This document shows positions 1 through 11,616 of a DNA stretch of 64,000 nt, one piece after another. The notes under the pieces were generated by a model, which saw nothing but the letters and a program-made list of their open reading frames with translations, made no database searches and was not told the origin of the DNA. Both the position numbers and the translations under genes were made by a program. Each line of letters begins with the position of its first letter. Position 1 is the stretch's first letter. The DNA comes from Parastagonospora avenae f. sp. tritici 18332-5 (lineage: Eukaryota; Ascomycota; Dothideomycetes; Pleosporales; Phaeosphaeriaceae), in the NCBI GenBank assembly GCA_022559985.1, contig JAFJTR010000004.1, positions 558,001-622,000 on the forward strand. Reading direction: 5' to 3'.

Positions 1-1207
1 ACTGATGACTGTGAAGAGGACGTCGGTCGAAGTCGTGCTAACAATTGGATCCTTGCTGACTTTCTTCAGAAGCTGAGCAGCTTCGCTAATCCCAGACAAA
101 ATTCTGCTGTTGAGTGAATTGTTGGACGATAGCCCCACGAGCCTCTTGAGTCTATCCACAGTACTATGAGGGTTTGCAGGCGTGTGTTTGGTGATATCGG
201 CGAAGAGCAATATCCAATAGAGCATAAATGACATGGCAGAGAGGTATTGGAACACCCTTGCGTAGGAACGATGGGCGGCGGTCTTCGAAACATGTTGACG
301 TCCTAGGCTCATAGGGGCAAGCTGTTCTCTGTCAAACAAGGTCAAAAAATGACATGGGTTCAGCTTACCTGAGGAGCGAATGCAACAAGCAGAGGCACAG
401 CTATCTTGCCCCACCGTAAGTAGCTAATTTTGTTTGCGCTCAGATTTCGGGCTAGGAATGCATGCTCACTAAATGCTGTTGGTAGATTGTACAAGAACAG
501 CATTGAAGCAGTTATAGGCAAGTAGTAGACGACGGGTGAGGGCGTGAAAAGAGCATCATGAAGAGGCGAGTCGTCCTTGTGAAGCGTCAAAGGAGTGTAC
601 AGAATGGTAACGAAGAACAAGCTCAAGGCGTAACCAAGGCTTCCTGTAGCTCCTAATACGACGAAAGCAGCGATGGTAGAGGTATGTAGATTGCGTCGAT
701 GGCCTAGGAAACAAGGAATCAGTACACTTCATGTTGTTCTGTATTGTGTATCTTACCTTGAATACCGAAGAATACAGACGACGCAAGAAGCCCGACAAAA
801 TGCTGGCATGTGTATAAGAAGCCTTCCGGCTGGCTCAAGGCCACGGCGTCTGACTGTGCATGCAGATCGACATCATAGACCCAATCTCCCAGGTACCAAC
901 GTCCGTCTTTGGAATCAGTTGTGCCTGTTTGAAGCCAGTCCACGTATGACATAGCGCGCCAGATTACAGCGAACGTAGTCACAGAAGCCAATGACAGTGC
1001 TGCCAGAGTGGAGAATACGATGGCATACCGACGGCGCAGTGGTTGCTGGGAGCGCGTTGAAGAGGTGGGAGGCAGCGATTTGGCAGCGCGACGCGCAACG
1101 AGCAGGACGTGTGCCGTGAGTCCAACAACGAGCGCGATGTGGCCGCCAAAGGGTGCGTATGCGAAGATGTTGTTGCGCGCGGCAGCTTCGGGCTCAACTG
1201 GCGCCAT
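1..1207 (-). CDS. Multi-pass membrane protein of unknown function (3' end outside window)
   Basis: Three exons are joined by eye: 757..1207, 369..703 and <1..321. Both introns have consensus ends (GTAAGA...CTAG and GTAAGC...ACAG), and the frame stays open to the window edge, giving 369 residues so far. The start is the ATG at 1207 (MAPVEPEAAARNN); the frame is open further upstream, but that part has no membrane character. I count about seven hydrophobic segments, among them a GGHIALVVGLTAHVLLV-like first helix and later segments around VVYYLPITASMLFLY and SAMSFMLYWILLF. No catalytic motif was recognised. It diverges from SWC5 across about 300 bases. The gene is probably real, from its coherent splicing and hydrophobicity; its function is unknown. 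Confidence 0.7.
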
Positions 1208-1507
1208 GGTGAATGCTCGTCCGAAGTGGGATGCGACGACTAACGATAGAGAGATATGCGCATCACGCGACGGCAGCAAGAGTGGTATAAGAGTGAAGCA
1301 AGCTTTAGGCGGGCGGCATGCTGTTGTCTTGTTTTGATTCTGGGACGCGCCGCTTGCCCTGTCGCATCCGACCACACCCCACACACGTCACTGCTGTCTG
1401 GAGCCACACCCCTGTACGCGCTAGCGGCTTAGCGGCAGATCTCGCGTGAACGGTGATCCCGCGACGCGCATCGAGATTTCTCGACGTAGACCAACACACA
1501 CATCACA

Positions 1508-2566
1508 ATGGCGACGGTATACTACGAAGACTACATAGCCGAAGACACAGAGAAGTACGATGAGTCCCAGGACGAGGACTTCAACCCAGACGATGGACCT
1601 CAGGACGAAGAGCCATCGGGCTCGTCAGACGAAGACAATGCACCCGCAAAAACCACATCACGCAGCACCAAGCGCAAGGCACCCGTCGACGAGGACCTGG
1701 ACTCCGGCGATGAAGTGACAATACAAGCTGCACGGAAGAAGAAGTCGAAGAAGCAGAAGAAGGGCAAAAAGAGCGACGATGACGAAGACGTGCTACTCTC
1801 CGAAGGCGAAGGAGGACTAATAAAGACACGCGCTCAACGGCGAGTCGAGCAAGTCGAAAAGAAGCCTCTCGCACGAACAGGAGGCGCGACCGTTGACGTC
1901 GACGCACTATGGGCGCAAATGACCGCTGCACCATTAAAGCCCATCCAACCCACCGAACCAGACCGTCCCGCGCCCACCACAACAGCCACACCAACTCCAG
2001 ACCCCAAACCCCTCCCCACCGAAGACGAAGAGCAAATCCAAATTAAAAAAACATACACCTTCGCCGGCCAAGACACCACCGAAGAAAAATCCATCCCCCG
2101 CTCCCACCTCGACAAATACACCGCCGACGGCTGGACAACGTCCGCCGAACCACCCACGAAATCTGAGAAAACCAAGGCAAATACCTCGAAAATCCGCCGT
2201 CCGCTAAGACGCCCTTTGCGCTTCGACCCCAACCCCACCGGCTACATCCGCGCTCTCGCGCCCGAGCACCAACTCACATACCCCCGTGCGGCCGCTACAA
2301 CCGCCACACGCGCAGAAATGCCCCCGCCAGACCTCCCGATCGGCAAGGCCAAGGCGCAGAAATTGAATGTCGTGGACAAGTCGCGCATGGACTGGACGGG
2401 CTTTGTGGACAAGGAGGGCATCGCTGAGGAGTTAGATACGCATGGGAAGACGAAGGAGGCGTATCTGGGGCGCATGGAGTTTTTGAAGGAGGTTGAGGCG
2501 AGGCGGGAGGAGGAGAGGAAGAAGGTTAGAGTGGCGGGAATGGGGGTGGGGAGTGGTGCGGCGTGA
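1508..2566 (+). CDS. SWC5: SWR1-complex protein SWC5 (BCNT/craniofacial development family)
   Basis: Intronless, 352 aa. The N-terminal half is highly acidic (repeated DEDFNPDD, SGSSDED, DDDEDVLL stretches) with a lysine-rich patch near residues 75-90, as expected of a histone-binding tail. The C-terminal 80 residues carry the BCNT-C signature: the KLNVVDKSRMDWTGFVDKEG segment, then EELDTHGKTKEAYLGRMEFL. In yeast Swc5 is a nuclear subunit of the SWR1 remodeller that exchanges H2A for H2A.Z; that role is carried over from the family. The length matches the family (about 300-350 aa). The start is the first ATG after the divergent promoter. It converges on the RNA-dependent RNA polymerase gene downstream. 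Confidence 0.93.
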   Translation: MATVYYEDYIAEDTEKYDESQDEDFNPDDGPQDEEPSGSSDEDNAPAKTTSRSTKRKAPVDEDLDSGDEVTIQAARKKKSKKQKKGKKSDDDEDVLLSEGEGGLIKTRAQRRVEQVEKKPLARTGGATVDVDALWAQMTAAPLKPIQPTEPDRPAPTTTATPTPDPKPLPTEDEEQIQIKKTYTFAGQDTTEEKSIPRSHLDKYTADGWTTSAEPPTKSEKTKANTSKIRRPLRRPLRFDPNPTGYIRALAPEHQLTYPRAAATTATRAEMPPPDLPIGKAKAQKLNVVDKSRMDWTGFVDKEGIAEELDTHGKTKEAYLGRMEFLKEVEARREEERKKVRVAGMGVGSGAA

Positions 2567-3047
2567 GATATGATACCCAAATTGATTTAGTTGTTTTGTT
2601 AGTGATGGTATGTGTGGATGCGTGATGAAGACGGTCTTGCTTTGCCAATGCAAATGCTCGTCACCAAAGGGTATTTCGCAAGCAGACGAAATGCTACAAC
2701 CGAAAGTGTTTATAACGCGCAAAATATCAAGTATAACAACGCAAAAAAGCAAGTAATGCAAAACAGACGAATACGCAAAACGAGTGTCCACGCAATATCT
2801 CCAAATGTTCCAAATGTATCCCCCACATCTCTCCCCGCCATCTATTCAGATAGCATTGAATGGCTCAGCGAGGCCTTCGGACTAGCAAAGGTGACTCTAA
2901 TGCAGATTCGCACGAGGCGAAACCATGCTGCGCGATGTCCCGCTCCAACAAAATTGAGCGAGAAACCACGCGAAATACAAGGGTATCTAATCCCCAACAG
3001 CGATGTGACAGGTACATCGCGCCCTAATATCGTGCTCGATCGTGCGA
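2567..3047. other. Convergent intergenic spacer
   Basis: This is the shared 3' region of SWC5 and the RNA-dependent RNA polymerase gene. Small open frames here have no family resemblance or coding character; I see no gene. Confidence 0.6.
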
Positions 3048-6000
3048 CTAGCCCGTAAACTGTTCTATCGCGCTCCCAAAACCGTCTTCACTGTCTTCGT
3101 TGTCTTCCGCTCCGTCGTCTGGTCTGACAACCTTGGTGGGCTTGGTTTTCAGGTCCGCGAACACATCTGGGACTATGCTATACGTGTCTGCGTTAGTCGC
3201 GGCTTTGAGTCTCGCGAGTTCGCGACCAGCCATGTGCCATACGAAGGAGTGTTTCTTCGGATTGGCAGTGTACAACGCGGATGCTCGGATGGTCTCCCAG
3301 AGGGTAGGATGCTTCGGACCGAGATACGGGAAGATCAAAGGCGCAATTTGAGGGTGCGATACATTTGCTGGAGACGGCATGAGAGCTCGGAACTTATTGA
3401 AGCAGGTATCCATGAGCTTGTTGTACTTGTCGGGTAGGAGCTCGGACTTGTCTCCTAAGCTGCGGTTCCAGTCCTGTATGATCTTGCCAATGCCAGTGAG
3501 AAGGCGATCGATCTCACTAGCCAGGACTGTGTCGTCCATGTTCTTCAGCTGGAGAAATGGCACGCGAAGGTCTGGGTCGTCGTCATCTTCTTTAGGCAAA
3601 GCGTTCTTGAGCGCCTTTCGCGTTTCGGTGTTGTGCTTTTTGACGACGTCAAAGTACAAGTAGTCGATGATGTTGTCGGGTTTGTGTTTCAGGCCCTTCA
3701 ATGTGTCCTTTCCTTCGTCCCTCGTGACTTTGGATTTCGCACTTGCTTCCATGGCTCGTTTGTATGCCGGGATCTTTGGATTCCCGCAGCGGAGTTCTTG
3801 TCTGACAAGGCGACTGAAATCTTCGTCGTCGAACCTATATGCTTGCTTTGGTGCATCAACCAGAAGATCGTGCACGTCATAAAGCGCGTTTAGTCTTTCC
3901 GAATAGATACGGTTCTCTTTATATGCAACTTTCTCAGCGAAGGTCGTCGCTTTTCCAAGTAATGACTGAGTCATGCGAAATTCAAGCGCTTCCTTGAGCA
4001 AGTTGTCGACTGTAGATAAGTCATGGGGGTTCATGATATCTGTCAGCTTTCGCGTGTCTTTCTTGATCCCGTACTTTTGGGGTTCCAGATCATTCAAAGG
4101 TGCAGGAGCATTCAGGAACGGAACAACGAGATCAGACTCCCAACAGACCCAGAAGGTGTCTCCATCATAGTCCCCACCTTGTAACTTACCAGCAGCTGGA
4201 TACATTCCTCTTGATGAAAACACAACAACGTCGACGAGATGTGATAATTGTGTGTGAGATACGGCGCGCATCTTCTGCATGTCCGAACGGCGACACGCAG
4301 GCTGCCGAGCAATCACAACTTCTTCGCCCGCAAGGTTGCGGTACGTGTTCCGACCGTATTCGTCCAAAAAGGGTTTCGAGAACTGCACGTGAACCTCGCC
4401 AGGTTTCAGTACACCCAGCGGATCTGCGAGTCCTATCAAATATGTGGCTTTACCAAGTGGAGCGCGAAGCTTTTCTTCCATCCACAACTGCCGTTGTTGA
4501 ACAAAGCGCTTCAAAGTTCTAGCAAGGAAAGGGCTCTGGTCCGGTTGGAAACCTGTGCGCAGAAGAAGCTTTGCCTTCTCAGGCAGTGTGAGCGGAAGAG
4601 CAGCTTGCCATGGGAGTATTCCAAGCGCAGGAGTAGCGGAACCCTGCTTGGTGACCCAGTTATGCAATCGAACAGGGTCGTCCAACATTTCCAGCAGCTG
4701 CTTGCGTTCATCATCGAGGCGACTAATCGTGAGTCTTGCAATGGTACTCTTCTGCACGCCCCGATCAACCAATATGGGAATAAAAGATATGTGCAAGTCA
4801 GAGGAGCCGTTGACAAAGCTGTGATTGACATAGTTGAATGTCAGCCTATGGCTGTTGTACGGTCTGTCGTCAGCTTGGTCTTCCCGTGCTGGCTCAAACT
4901 TTAACTGGCTGTCTGTTATCTCGATCCAGACATCAAGATGAGCAGGATCCCTCGTGTGTGGCTCAGCGCTGATCATCCACATTCCTTTGGCACCAAAAAT
5001 ACGTCCTTGGAGAGTACTTGGAAGAGGCTCGTCTGAACCCGTCGCATCTCGGTAGAATTTCCATATTAACAATGCGGCGCCAACGGAGACTCTCGCACAG
5101 CCGTCGTTCATCACTGGTATCTTGTCGTAATGCTCTGTCCAGTCGAGTGTTGCGTCGTTGAATTCCTGGGCCTCTGGAGTACGGTCCGCATAAGTGTCTG
5201 GCATGCGCCTGATTTGGGACGGTTTGAAAGAGAGGGTTGGAATAGTTCGCGATAGTCCAAGGTCCAAACGTGCAAATGCTTTACAGAAATTCTGATCCAT
5301 GTTCTGCTTGAAGTTGAAGAATCCATTGATCATCTCTCCGACCGACATAGGTTGGTCAATTCCTGGTCCTTCGGTAGCAAACAGTATCACACGGGTATCG
5401 GCTGCCACGTACCCAGGCTTTCGAGGGCCGCCTTTCCTTTTCACGGGCTCCACGTGGAAGACGCGCCATTTCCTCCCTAGGAACGAATGATGTTGATTGA
5501 TCCAGATCTTCCATTGCGTCTCGAGGAGTGGCAACTGAGCCTGCGTAAATCGGTCTGGCTTGTCCTGAAAAGATGGGAATGTCAGATAAAGAAATCGGTC
5601 AGAGCCAAACATGCGCTGGAACAGACTTGACTTCTCTGGTTGTATGGGCAAGAGCTCAAGCCGGAAAACAGGTCCGGATCTTGCGCTTTCAAAAGCTACT
5701 TTGCCTTTGAACGAGTATCCTTCGAAAGACCTTTTGGCCGCTGCCCAAACATCATTTGACTCGCGTGGTTGCGTCCGCAAGTGCTCGCCGATGTTGCTCC
5801 AAAACAGACTCGGGTCTTCACGAGCATGGGATAGATCTACATGCCTCAAGACCTCTCTCATGGCGACATCATTGACTGAGCTGAGTCGACAACCAATGAA
5901 GGCTAGAAAGTATGGACATGTGTACAGCTCGCTTGGCAGATCATCAACGAAAAGATTACTTGAAGGAAGATCGCGGATGTACCAGGCCACACGTGACGGA

Positions 6001-7572
6001 GAGTCGTTGAGATTAGCCTGTGCAGCGTCGGGAGTTTCCAAATGTGGCATGTCGACATGAGACTGCTTGGCTGGCGTGACATTGGCAGACTGAAAGGACT
6101 CGTGGCTCTGAACATCCTCAGTAGGCTTCAGGGGTGAACCACTTCTGCGGGTTGTGCCATTCTCGGCATGCAAAAACAGGTCCTCATTGACCGAGCCATA
6201 AGTTGAGTTACTTTCTCGACTGGCTCCTTGTGAGGATATTCGATCGGCCTCTTGTTGCTTCTCTAGCTCGAATACCTCTCGTTCACATGCTGACAGAACG
6301 GCTATGGCCTCAGACTCTCCGAGAGACTCAAGACTTGTCGAGCTCTTCCTCGGACGCCAATTCGCTGGTGGCTCGTCGCCAGTACCATCTGTTGTGAAAG
6401 ACGTGTTGGTAGTCTGCTGAGATGAGAACACAGAATTGTCGTTGAACGATGTATTCGTAGTCTGCTGCGAAGAGAATACAGACGGATTATTGAACGATGT
6501 GTTGGCTGTTGACGAGGTAGCGACAGTACTGGTATCGTTCTGGTGGAAGGAGCGCGCCATATCTAGGGTTGGCTTCTTGAAAGTTCCTTGCACGGTAGGG
6601 TCTTGGGGTACGTGGAACCGATCGAAAGACTGTTTTCTCGTTGTCCTTGTCAACTTTGGCGAGCTTTCAGAGGGATTCGAACCGTCTGACGGACGCTTCC
6701 TTGGGTTGGATCGACTTGCCTCGCGTCGTTGTGCCGATGCCGTCGACCTCGTGGGTGAGGGAGGCGTGTAGAAGTCATCGTCTTCCACATCTGTAGGCGA
6801 GCCCGGATCTAGGAGCGCGGTCTGGTAGGAATCCTGCTGATAGGAATCGTGTACATCGCTCCTATAGTTGTCAAAGAGGCCACTGGGTCGAATAGCTTGA
6901 CTAGCTGTGACAGATTAGCAGTTGTGAATGCTTGGAAAGTCGCCATCGTTCATGAGATGTTCTTAGAGCCGCGAATATTGTAGCATCCATTTCGCCCTGA
7001 ATGCTGATGTCTTCACGGCTAGCGCAATGCAAAAGCGGGGAACAAAAAGACCACCCATGAACGTAACATGGAACCTGTCTAGTGGCATCCACGCAAAGCT
7101 CTTGAGCGGAATCATAGTCGCGCTGTGACTTACACATGTGCACGGACCCTAAGCTTTTAGGTGGCTCATTCAGTGGCGTGCCTGTCCTTGAGATGGGCGA
7201 CTGTGTCTTGCTCCTCAGAATTCCATGCAACAAATCTAACCTCTTGCTGTGCTCAAATCCAGGCGCTGTTTCTCTGAAGTTATCAAGAGCTGCATCGAGT
7301 GCAGGTCTCGCAGAGAAAAAGAGCCTCTTGATGAGGCCATACACTGTTTCAGCAGGAGTCTTCTCAGTCTTCTGCGGTGACCAGAGGGGTCCGCGAACTC
7401 TGAGGCCTAATCGCCACTCCTCTTCAAAGGCGATGACCAAGTCGTCGAGAGCAGCGCCGGTTTTGGGGTGGCGCGGTGTGGTCGGTGGTAGCGAGCCGGC
7501 AATGGTTGGCTCAGGGCGCCCGCTATTGTTCCTTCCCGCTGTGTTGCCTAGCAGGCGCCGCGACTGGCGCAT
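3048..7572 (-). CDS. Cellular RNA-dependent RNA polymerase, QDE-1 type
   Basis: Two exons: 7134..7572 and 3048..6904, joined across a 229-base intron (GTAAGT...CACAG) with matching phase, giving 1,431 aa. The catalytic loop GGDYDGDTFWVCW lies near residue 1057, the place and spelling expected for the two-barrel eukaryotic RdRP family; Neurospora QDE-1 is about 1,400 aa with its catalytic aspartates near 1007-1011. In fungi such enzymes copy single-stranded RNA (and QDE-1 also makes DNA-templated aberrant RNA) to feed Dicer and Argonaute in quelling. The first 400 residues are Ser/Thr-rich and poorly conserved, with a 16-residue tandem repeat (6388-6507). The polymerase core follows, including a SHRLTFNYVNHSFVNGSSDL region. 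This is a host silencing enzyme, not a viral one. Choosing QDE-1 over SAD-1 or RRP-3 rests on length and the DYDGD spelling. Confidence 0.9.
6388..6507 (-). repeat. Tandem 48-base coding repeat inside the RdRP gene
   Basis: The N-terminal tail of the polymerase repeats a 16-residue unit, NTSFNxxSVFSSQQTT, twice, then begins a third copy with NTSF. The DNA copies differ at several positions, so this is not a fresh slippage product. Confidence 0.8.
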
Positions 7573-8196
7573 ATTGCCATGTCCTAACCAAATATAATTG
7601 CGATATGATTCATGGAAAGTACGAGAGACAATGGTGAAGGGAACATGCCTGGAGGCCGGCTCTAGGTACCTGAGGCTGTGTTGCTAGGCGATGAGGAGAG
7701 ACTGCAGGTCTGTGCGTAATGTGTGGATAAGACGCGTCGGCGCTAACGCGTGGTCACGGGACTGTAAATCATTATCGCGCGGGAATTCACGTCGCACAGG
7801 CTGCGCAGATAAGCGAGGTAGATCCAACGATGTAGCCAGGAGCAGATGATGAAGCGGTGAAGGAATGTCCCGCTTGCAAAAGATTGATGGGCTTGGCAAG
7901 GGTCCAGGCTAGTATGGTTCTCCTATGAAATGGCTAGCACGAGCAACACTATCGCGATCAGAAGGAGTTGAAATGTCGTGAAAGTTAATGTCCTTGGGAT
8001 AAACAGAGTGTATCGCTCATGGATGATGCTAATCCAGATCATATTCAGTAGGAGCAAAATCACCACCGGGCACATGTACAGATACAGATAGTGATCAAGA
8101 TGTCGTCTAGATTCGTGTCGCTTTTTGCACGTGGTAATAATCCTCCGTGCATGGTATTCATAAATTCAATGACCCAATTCAATCGTCGACCATCCC
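7573..8196. other. Intergenic region upstream of the RdRP gene
   Basis: This is the promoter side of the RdRP gene and the 3' side of TCTP. The only open frames are short and unlike any family I know; no RNA gene was seen. Confidence 0.5.
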
Positions 8197-8966
8197 TTAA
8201 ACCTTCATCTCGGTAAGACCGTGCTTCCACACGGTGATGAAGGGGGTGACACCGTCCTCGCGGTAGTTGAGGAGAACGATCATGCCGTCGGGGTTCATCG
8301 ACTCGCCAGTGTAGAACTCGTAGTCCTTGAAGTTTCCGATGATCTTCTTGGCAAAGCCCTGGGCCTTGCTCTCGAAGTCCTTGATCTCGGACTCGTCAGC
8401 ACCCTTTGCCTTGAGGGCCTCCTTGACGGCCTTCATGTAGCCTGCGATGTGTCAGTGACTGCTTGCTGAAGCCGCGCTGGGCATACACACCCTTGAGGTA
8501 TGTGAGATAGCCCTTCTTGTCGAAGCCGGTAGCGTTCAGACGGAAAGAGTGAACGACATCGATGACCTGCTCCTGGTTGTCCTCGGCACCCTCCTCAGCC
8601 TCCTCGGCAGAAGCGTTGGCACCAGTGTCTGTGTTGCGGTTAGTCTACACTGCTGCTGTGTTGACCAACGTGGGGCAGGGGAGCGCACCGAACGACTCTC
8701 CACCAACGGTGATCTTCCTGCAGTCGGCCTCGTAGGCAACGCCGTCGATCAACTTGAGGTCATACGAGTCGGAGATGATCTCGTCATCGGTGATGATGTC
8801 CTACAGCGGAATGTTAGCATAATGCGACAAGTATGCCTGGTGGGATCAGGGCAGCAGAGCATGTCGCTACCCTATCCTGAAGGGAAGGCGGGGTAGCTGC
8901 GCGCAGCGTGTAGTGTGCGACGTGTAGCGACGTGTAGCGACGTGTACGCACCTTGAAGATAATCAT
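8197..8966 (-). CDS. TMA19: Translationally controlled tumor protein homolog (TCTP/Tma19)
   Basis: Four exons: 8952..8966 (MIIFK), 8689..8800, 8491..8628 and 8197..8441; frame is continuous through three introns. The product is about 169 aa, the family length. Recognisable blocks are MIIFKDIITDDEIISDSY at the N terminus, KITVGGESFDTGANASAEE in the acidic loop, VIDVVHSFRLNATGFDKKGY, and the C-terminal NPDGMIVLLNYREDG, followed by FITVWKHGLTEMKV. TCTP is an abundant small cytosolic protein linked to ribosomes, stress and microtubules; fungal Tma19 moves to mitochondria under oxidative stress. The tiny first exon of five codons is characteristic. Donors at introns 2 and 3 are non-consensus (GTGCGC, GTGTGT) but the protein leaves little choice. 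Intron 1 carries a 10-base tandem repeat next to its donor. Confidence 0.95.
8917..8946 (+). repeat. 10-base tandem repeat (gcgacgtgta x3) in TCTP intron 1
   Basis: Three perfect head-to-tail copies of gcgacgtgta, preceded by a degenerate copy (agcgtgtagt). The array ends five bases before the intron 1 donor on the minus strand. Confidence 0.9.
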
Positions 8967-9537
8967 GGTGACGGTGTTGTGCGGTTTGTTTTGGAGGTGG
9001 TGAGTGAAGGCGGTGGAGTGTCGAGCGGAGAACGAAGCGCTGGCGTCCTCAAGTGGGAGGAAATCTTTCCAAGGCCTAGTGGGGTCGAAAAGTGAAAGCA
9101 GAATTATCTATACCGGATACACTCTAGCGTGACCAGCCCTGCAGGGAGGCAAATCGCCCAGCGAACAGGGCTCGGTCGGATGCCGGAGGCGAGAATCATT
9201 GATGGCATGACGCGCTGAAGTCTCCTGGATCTCGGGCTCGCTCAAGACATCTCTCTCCACCCTCACACGACCCGCTCCGCATCTCGCTCTGCTCACCTCA
9301 GCCTCTCCTTTCTGAGCCCTATTCATCCTGCCGCCGCGAATTCCTACCCTCCGACAGCATCACTCCTTCTCCCCTAATTTCCCGGTCCGCTGCATCCGGC
9401 CCAGCTCCGCCTCGTCTTCGTCTGCTTACAACACCGTTTGCAGCACCGCCCACCTATATACGCAGCCTCAACCTCTGCTTACGCACACACATACTTAATT
9501 CCGATTTTGCGAAGCTCTTGCCCTCGCACGCCGCAAC
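8967..9537. promoter_or_regulatory. Divergent promoter between TCTP and SUR2
   Basis: 571 bases separate two head-to-head starts. The SUR2 side is rich in C and T (about 9240-9420), as is common for TATA-less fungal housekeeping promoters. No TATA box was seen. Confidence 0.45.
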
Positions 9538-10888
9538 ATGGCGAGTGCAAACGCGACTTCATACGACCTTCCTCCGCTACCCGCCTACACACTTCGGCCT
9601 CTCCCGCCGCTGTACTCGTGGATCTCTGATGCAGCTATAACAGCTGCGCTGCCGGTCATCGGCTACTGGCTTGTGTCGTTGACATTCCATCTTATCGACG
9701 TATATGACCTGTTTCCTCAATACCGCCTACACACACCAGCAGAAGTGCTCAAGCGCAACCATGTTTCGCGATACGAAGTCTTGCGCGATGTGATATTCCA
9801 GCAAGTCATCCAAGTCATATTCTCCCTTGGACTAGCAGTCTTCGATGAAGAACCAACAACTGGAAAGGCCGACTACGATGTGGCCTGGTACGCCCAGAAG
9901 ATCCGATTGGCACAGCGCGCAGTACCCTACACCCTGTCTACCATTGGTTTGGATCCTGTGGGATTAGCCACAAAGCTCGCTGAGTCGCAGCCCACGCTTT
10001 CGGCTGTAGTGATGGGTGGCAGATATCCTGAGCTACTTCAGACCGCTGCTGTCGCAGGACAGCAGACGCTAGTCCCTACTTTTGCATCATGGGAGCTGTC
10101 TTTTGCCAGCTTCGTGTACTGGTTCGCCATTCCAGCTTTCCAATTTTCAGCAGCAATTGTAATCATTGATGCCTGGGAGTACATGCTGCATCGCGCCATG
10201 CACATGAACAAGTGGTTATATGGTTAGTCCCATTCTCTGCGTGACATTATGCGATTCACTGATAGGTCTAGTTACTTTCCACTCGCGCCATCACCGTCTC
10301 TATGTCCCGTATGCCTATGGAGCTCTCTACAACCACCCACTTGAAGGATTTGCCCTGGACACATTGGGCGCGGGTCTTGCGTATCTGCTCACTGGAATGA
10401 CCATGCGCCAGTCAATGTGGTTCTTCACAGGATCCACGATCAAGACCGTGCTCGATCATGGTGGCTATGCTTTCCCGTGGGACCCCGTTCACTGGATTTT
10501 CCCCAACAACGCCGCTTATCACGACATCCATCACCAGAGCTGGGGCATCAAGACCAATTTCTCTCAGCCATTCTTTGTTTACCTTGACCGAATTGGTGGA
10601 ACCATGTACAAGGGCGATGTGGAAGAGAAATACGAGCGGGCCCGACGCACCGCCCAGCAAAAGCTTGATCAACAGATGGAGAACGAGGCGAAGATGGCAT
10701 CTGCTGAAAGTGCTACAGCAATTGAGGAGCCTGTACGCCCACAAGGCGTAGCGACCCCACGCATGTCGCGTAAGAAGGCGACAAGCATCTCGTCACCAGC
10801 GGGAAACTTCAAAGACCTAACGAATATGGTCAACTCAAACCTGCATGGCCGGAGAGCAAATGTGTTGGGCATGGAAAGCTCACACTGA
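9538..10888 (+). CDS. SUR2: Sphingoid-base C4-hydroxylase (SUR2 type)
   Basis: Two exons, 9538..10222 and 10272..10888, with a 49-base intron; 433 aa. It belongs to the fatty-acid hydroxylase/sterol desaturase superfamily. Three histidine clusters bind the di-iron centre: HRAMH just before the splice, FHSRHHRL just after it, and YHDIHHQ near residue 315. The PYAYGALYNHPLEGF stretch is typical of SUR2. The enzyme sits in the ER and hydroxylates dihydrosphingosine or dihydroceramide at C4 to make phytosphingosine. Hydrophobic segments flank the boxes (VFYWFAIPAFQFSAAIVII-like and DTLGAGLAYLLTG). It is longer than yeast Sur2 because of an insertion after residue 100 (the TTGKADYDVAWY region) and a Lys-rich C-terminal tail. 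The acceptor at 10271 keeps the LY-VT-FHS spacing of the family. Confidence 0.92.
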
Positions 10889-11616
10889 AGTCCCTTATCC
10901 TTGATTTGCCGTTTCTGCTTTATGTAAACACCTTGCATCTGGGATAGGTAATGTATAGTTTTGGTGTACAAACTGCTCGAAGGACCCCTACATTCGCTTC
11001 ATTCTTGTGTATTACATTCTTGGATCCTTCTGGAAGCTCCATCCTTTATCTAGCGGTTGTCGTTATTTCCCTTCCGCGGGTTCTTTCGCTCATGTATTGT
11101 ACGAACACGGTCGGCGTTCTCGGGTTGTCTGGATCATGACACCCAATCATAATGCTCGTTTTCTGGACTCACTTCTTTGATGCACTTACGAACAATGCAC
11201 TGATGTCTTGCTGTGCTCTGGTTGCACAAGGCTGTCGCTAAGAACGCCGCCAGGTAGCACGCCAATCATGTTACTGTAGTCCTCGCGGAGCAATCACGAC
11301 ACCACCAGAGGGCTCAATAGCGCACACTGTGTGGGCACAGTGTCTGCGGCCCGCACTATCTCTCCTCAAGTTTGCTAAGAAGATCCCGCTCGAACGTATT
11401 GCATTGTCCCTTCACAGTGCACCGTCACTACACTGTCACTGCGCCATGGTGTTGACCTTACCACGCACCAATACAATATGGACTCCATAATGTGCTAAGT
11501 TGCGGCGTATCATCTCTGGGTCTACAAGTCACAACCTTTCCCAGTTCATCTCCGTTGATCCATATCAGATCCACATATTAACATACGTATCGTCAGTCAC
11601 AGTACCTTCACTCAGC
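10889..11616. other. Intergenic region
   Basis: Between the SUR2 3' end and the next gene. I see no supported gene, tRNA or repeat; part of it is probably the 5' leader of the downstream gene. Confidence 0.45.

Noticed and set aside
2612..3058. 148-codon plus frame after SWC5
   Set aside because: Codon texture is random, it has no family resemblance, and it overlaps the 3' regions of two convergent genes.
4100..4904. Plus-strand frames of 140 and 218 codons inside the RdRP gene
   Set aside because: They are antisense to the conserved polymerase core, with no protein character of their own.
3048..7572. Integrated virus as the origin of the RdRP gene
   Set aside because: The DYDGD two-barrel core, length and intron are those of the cellular silencing polymerase family, not of viral RdRPs with the GDD palm motif.
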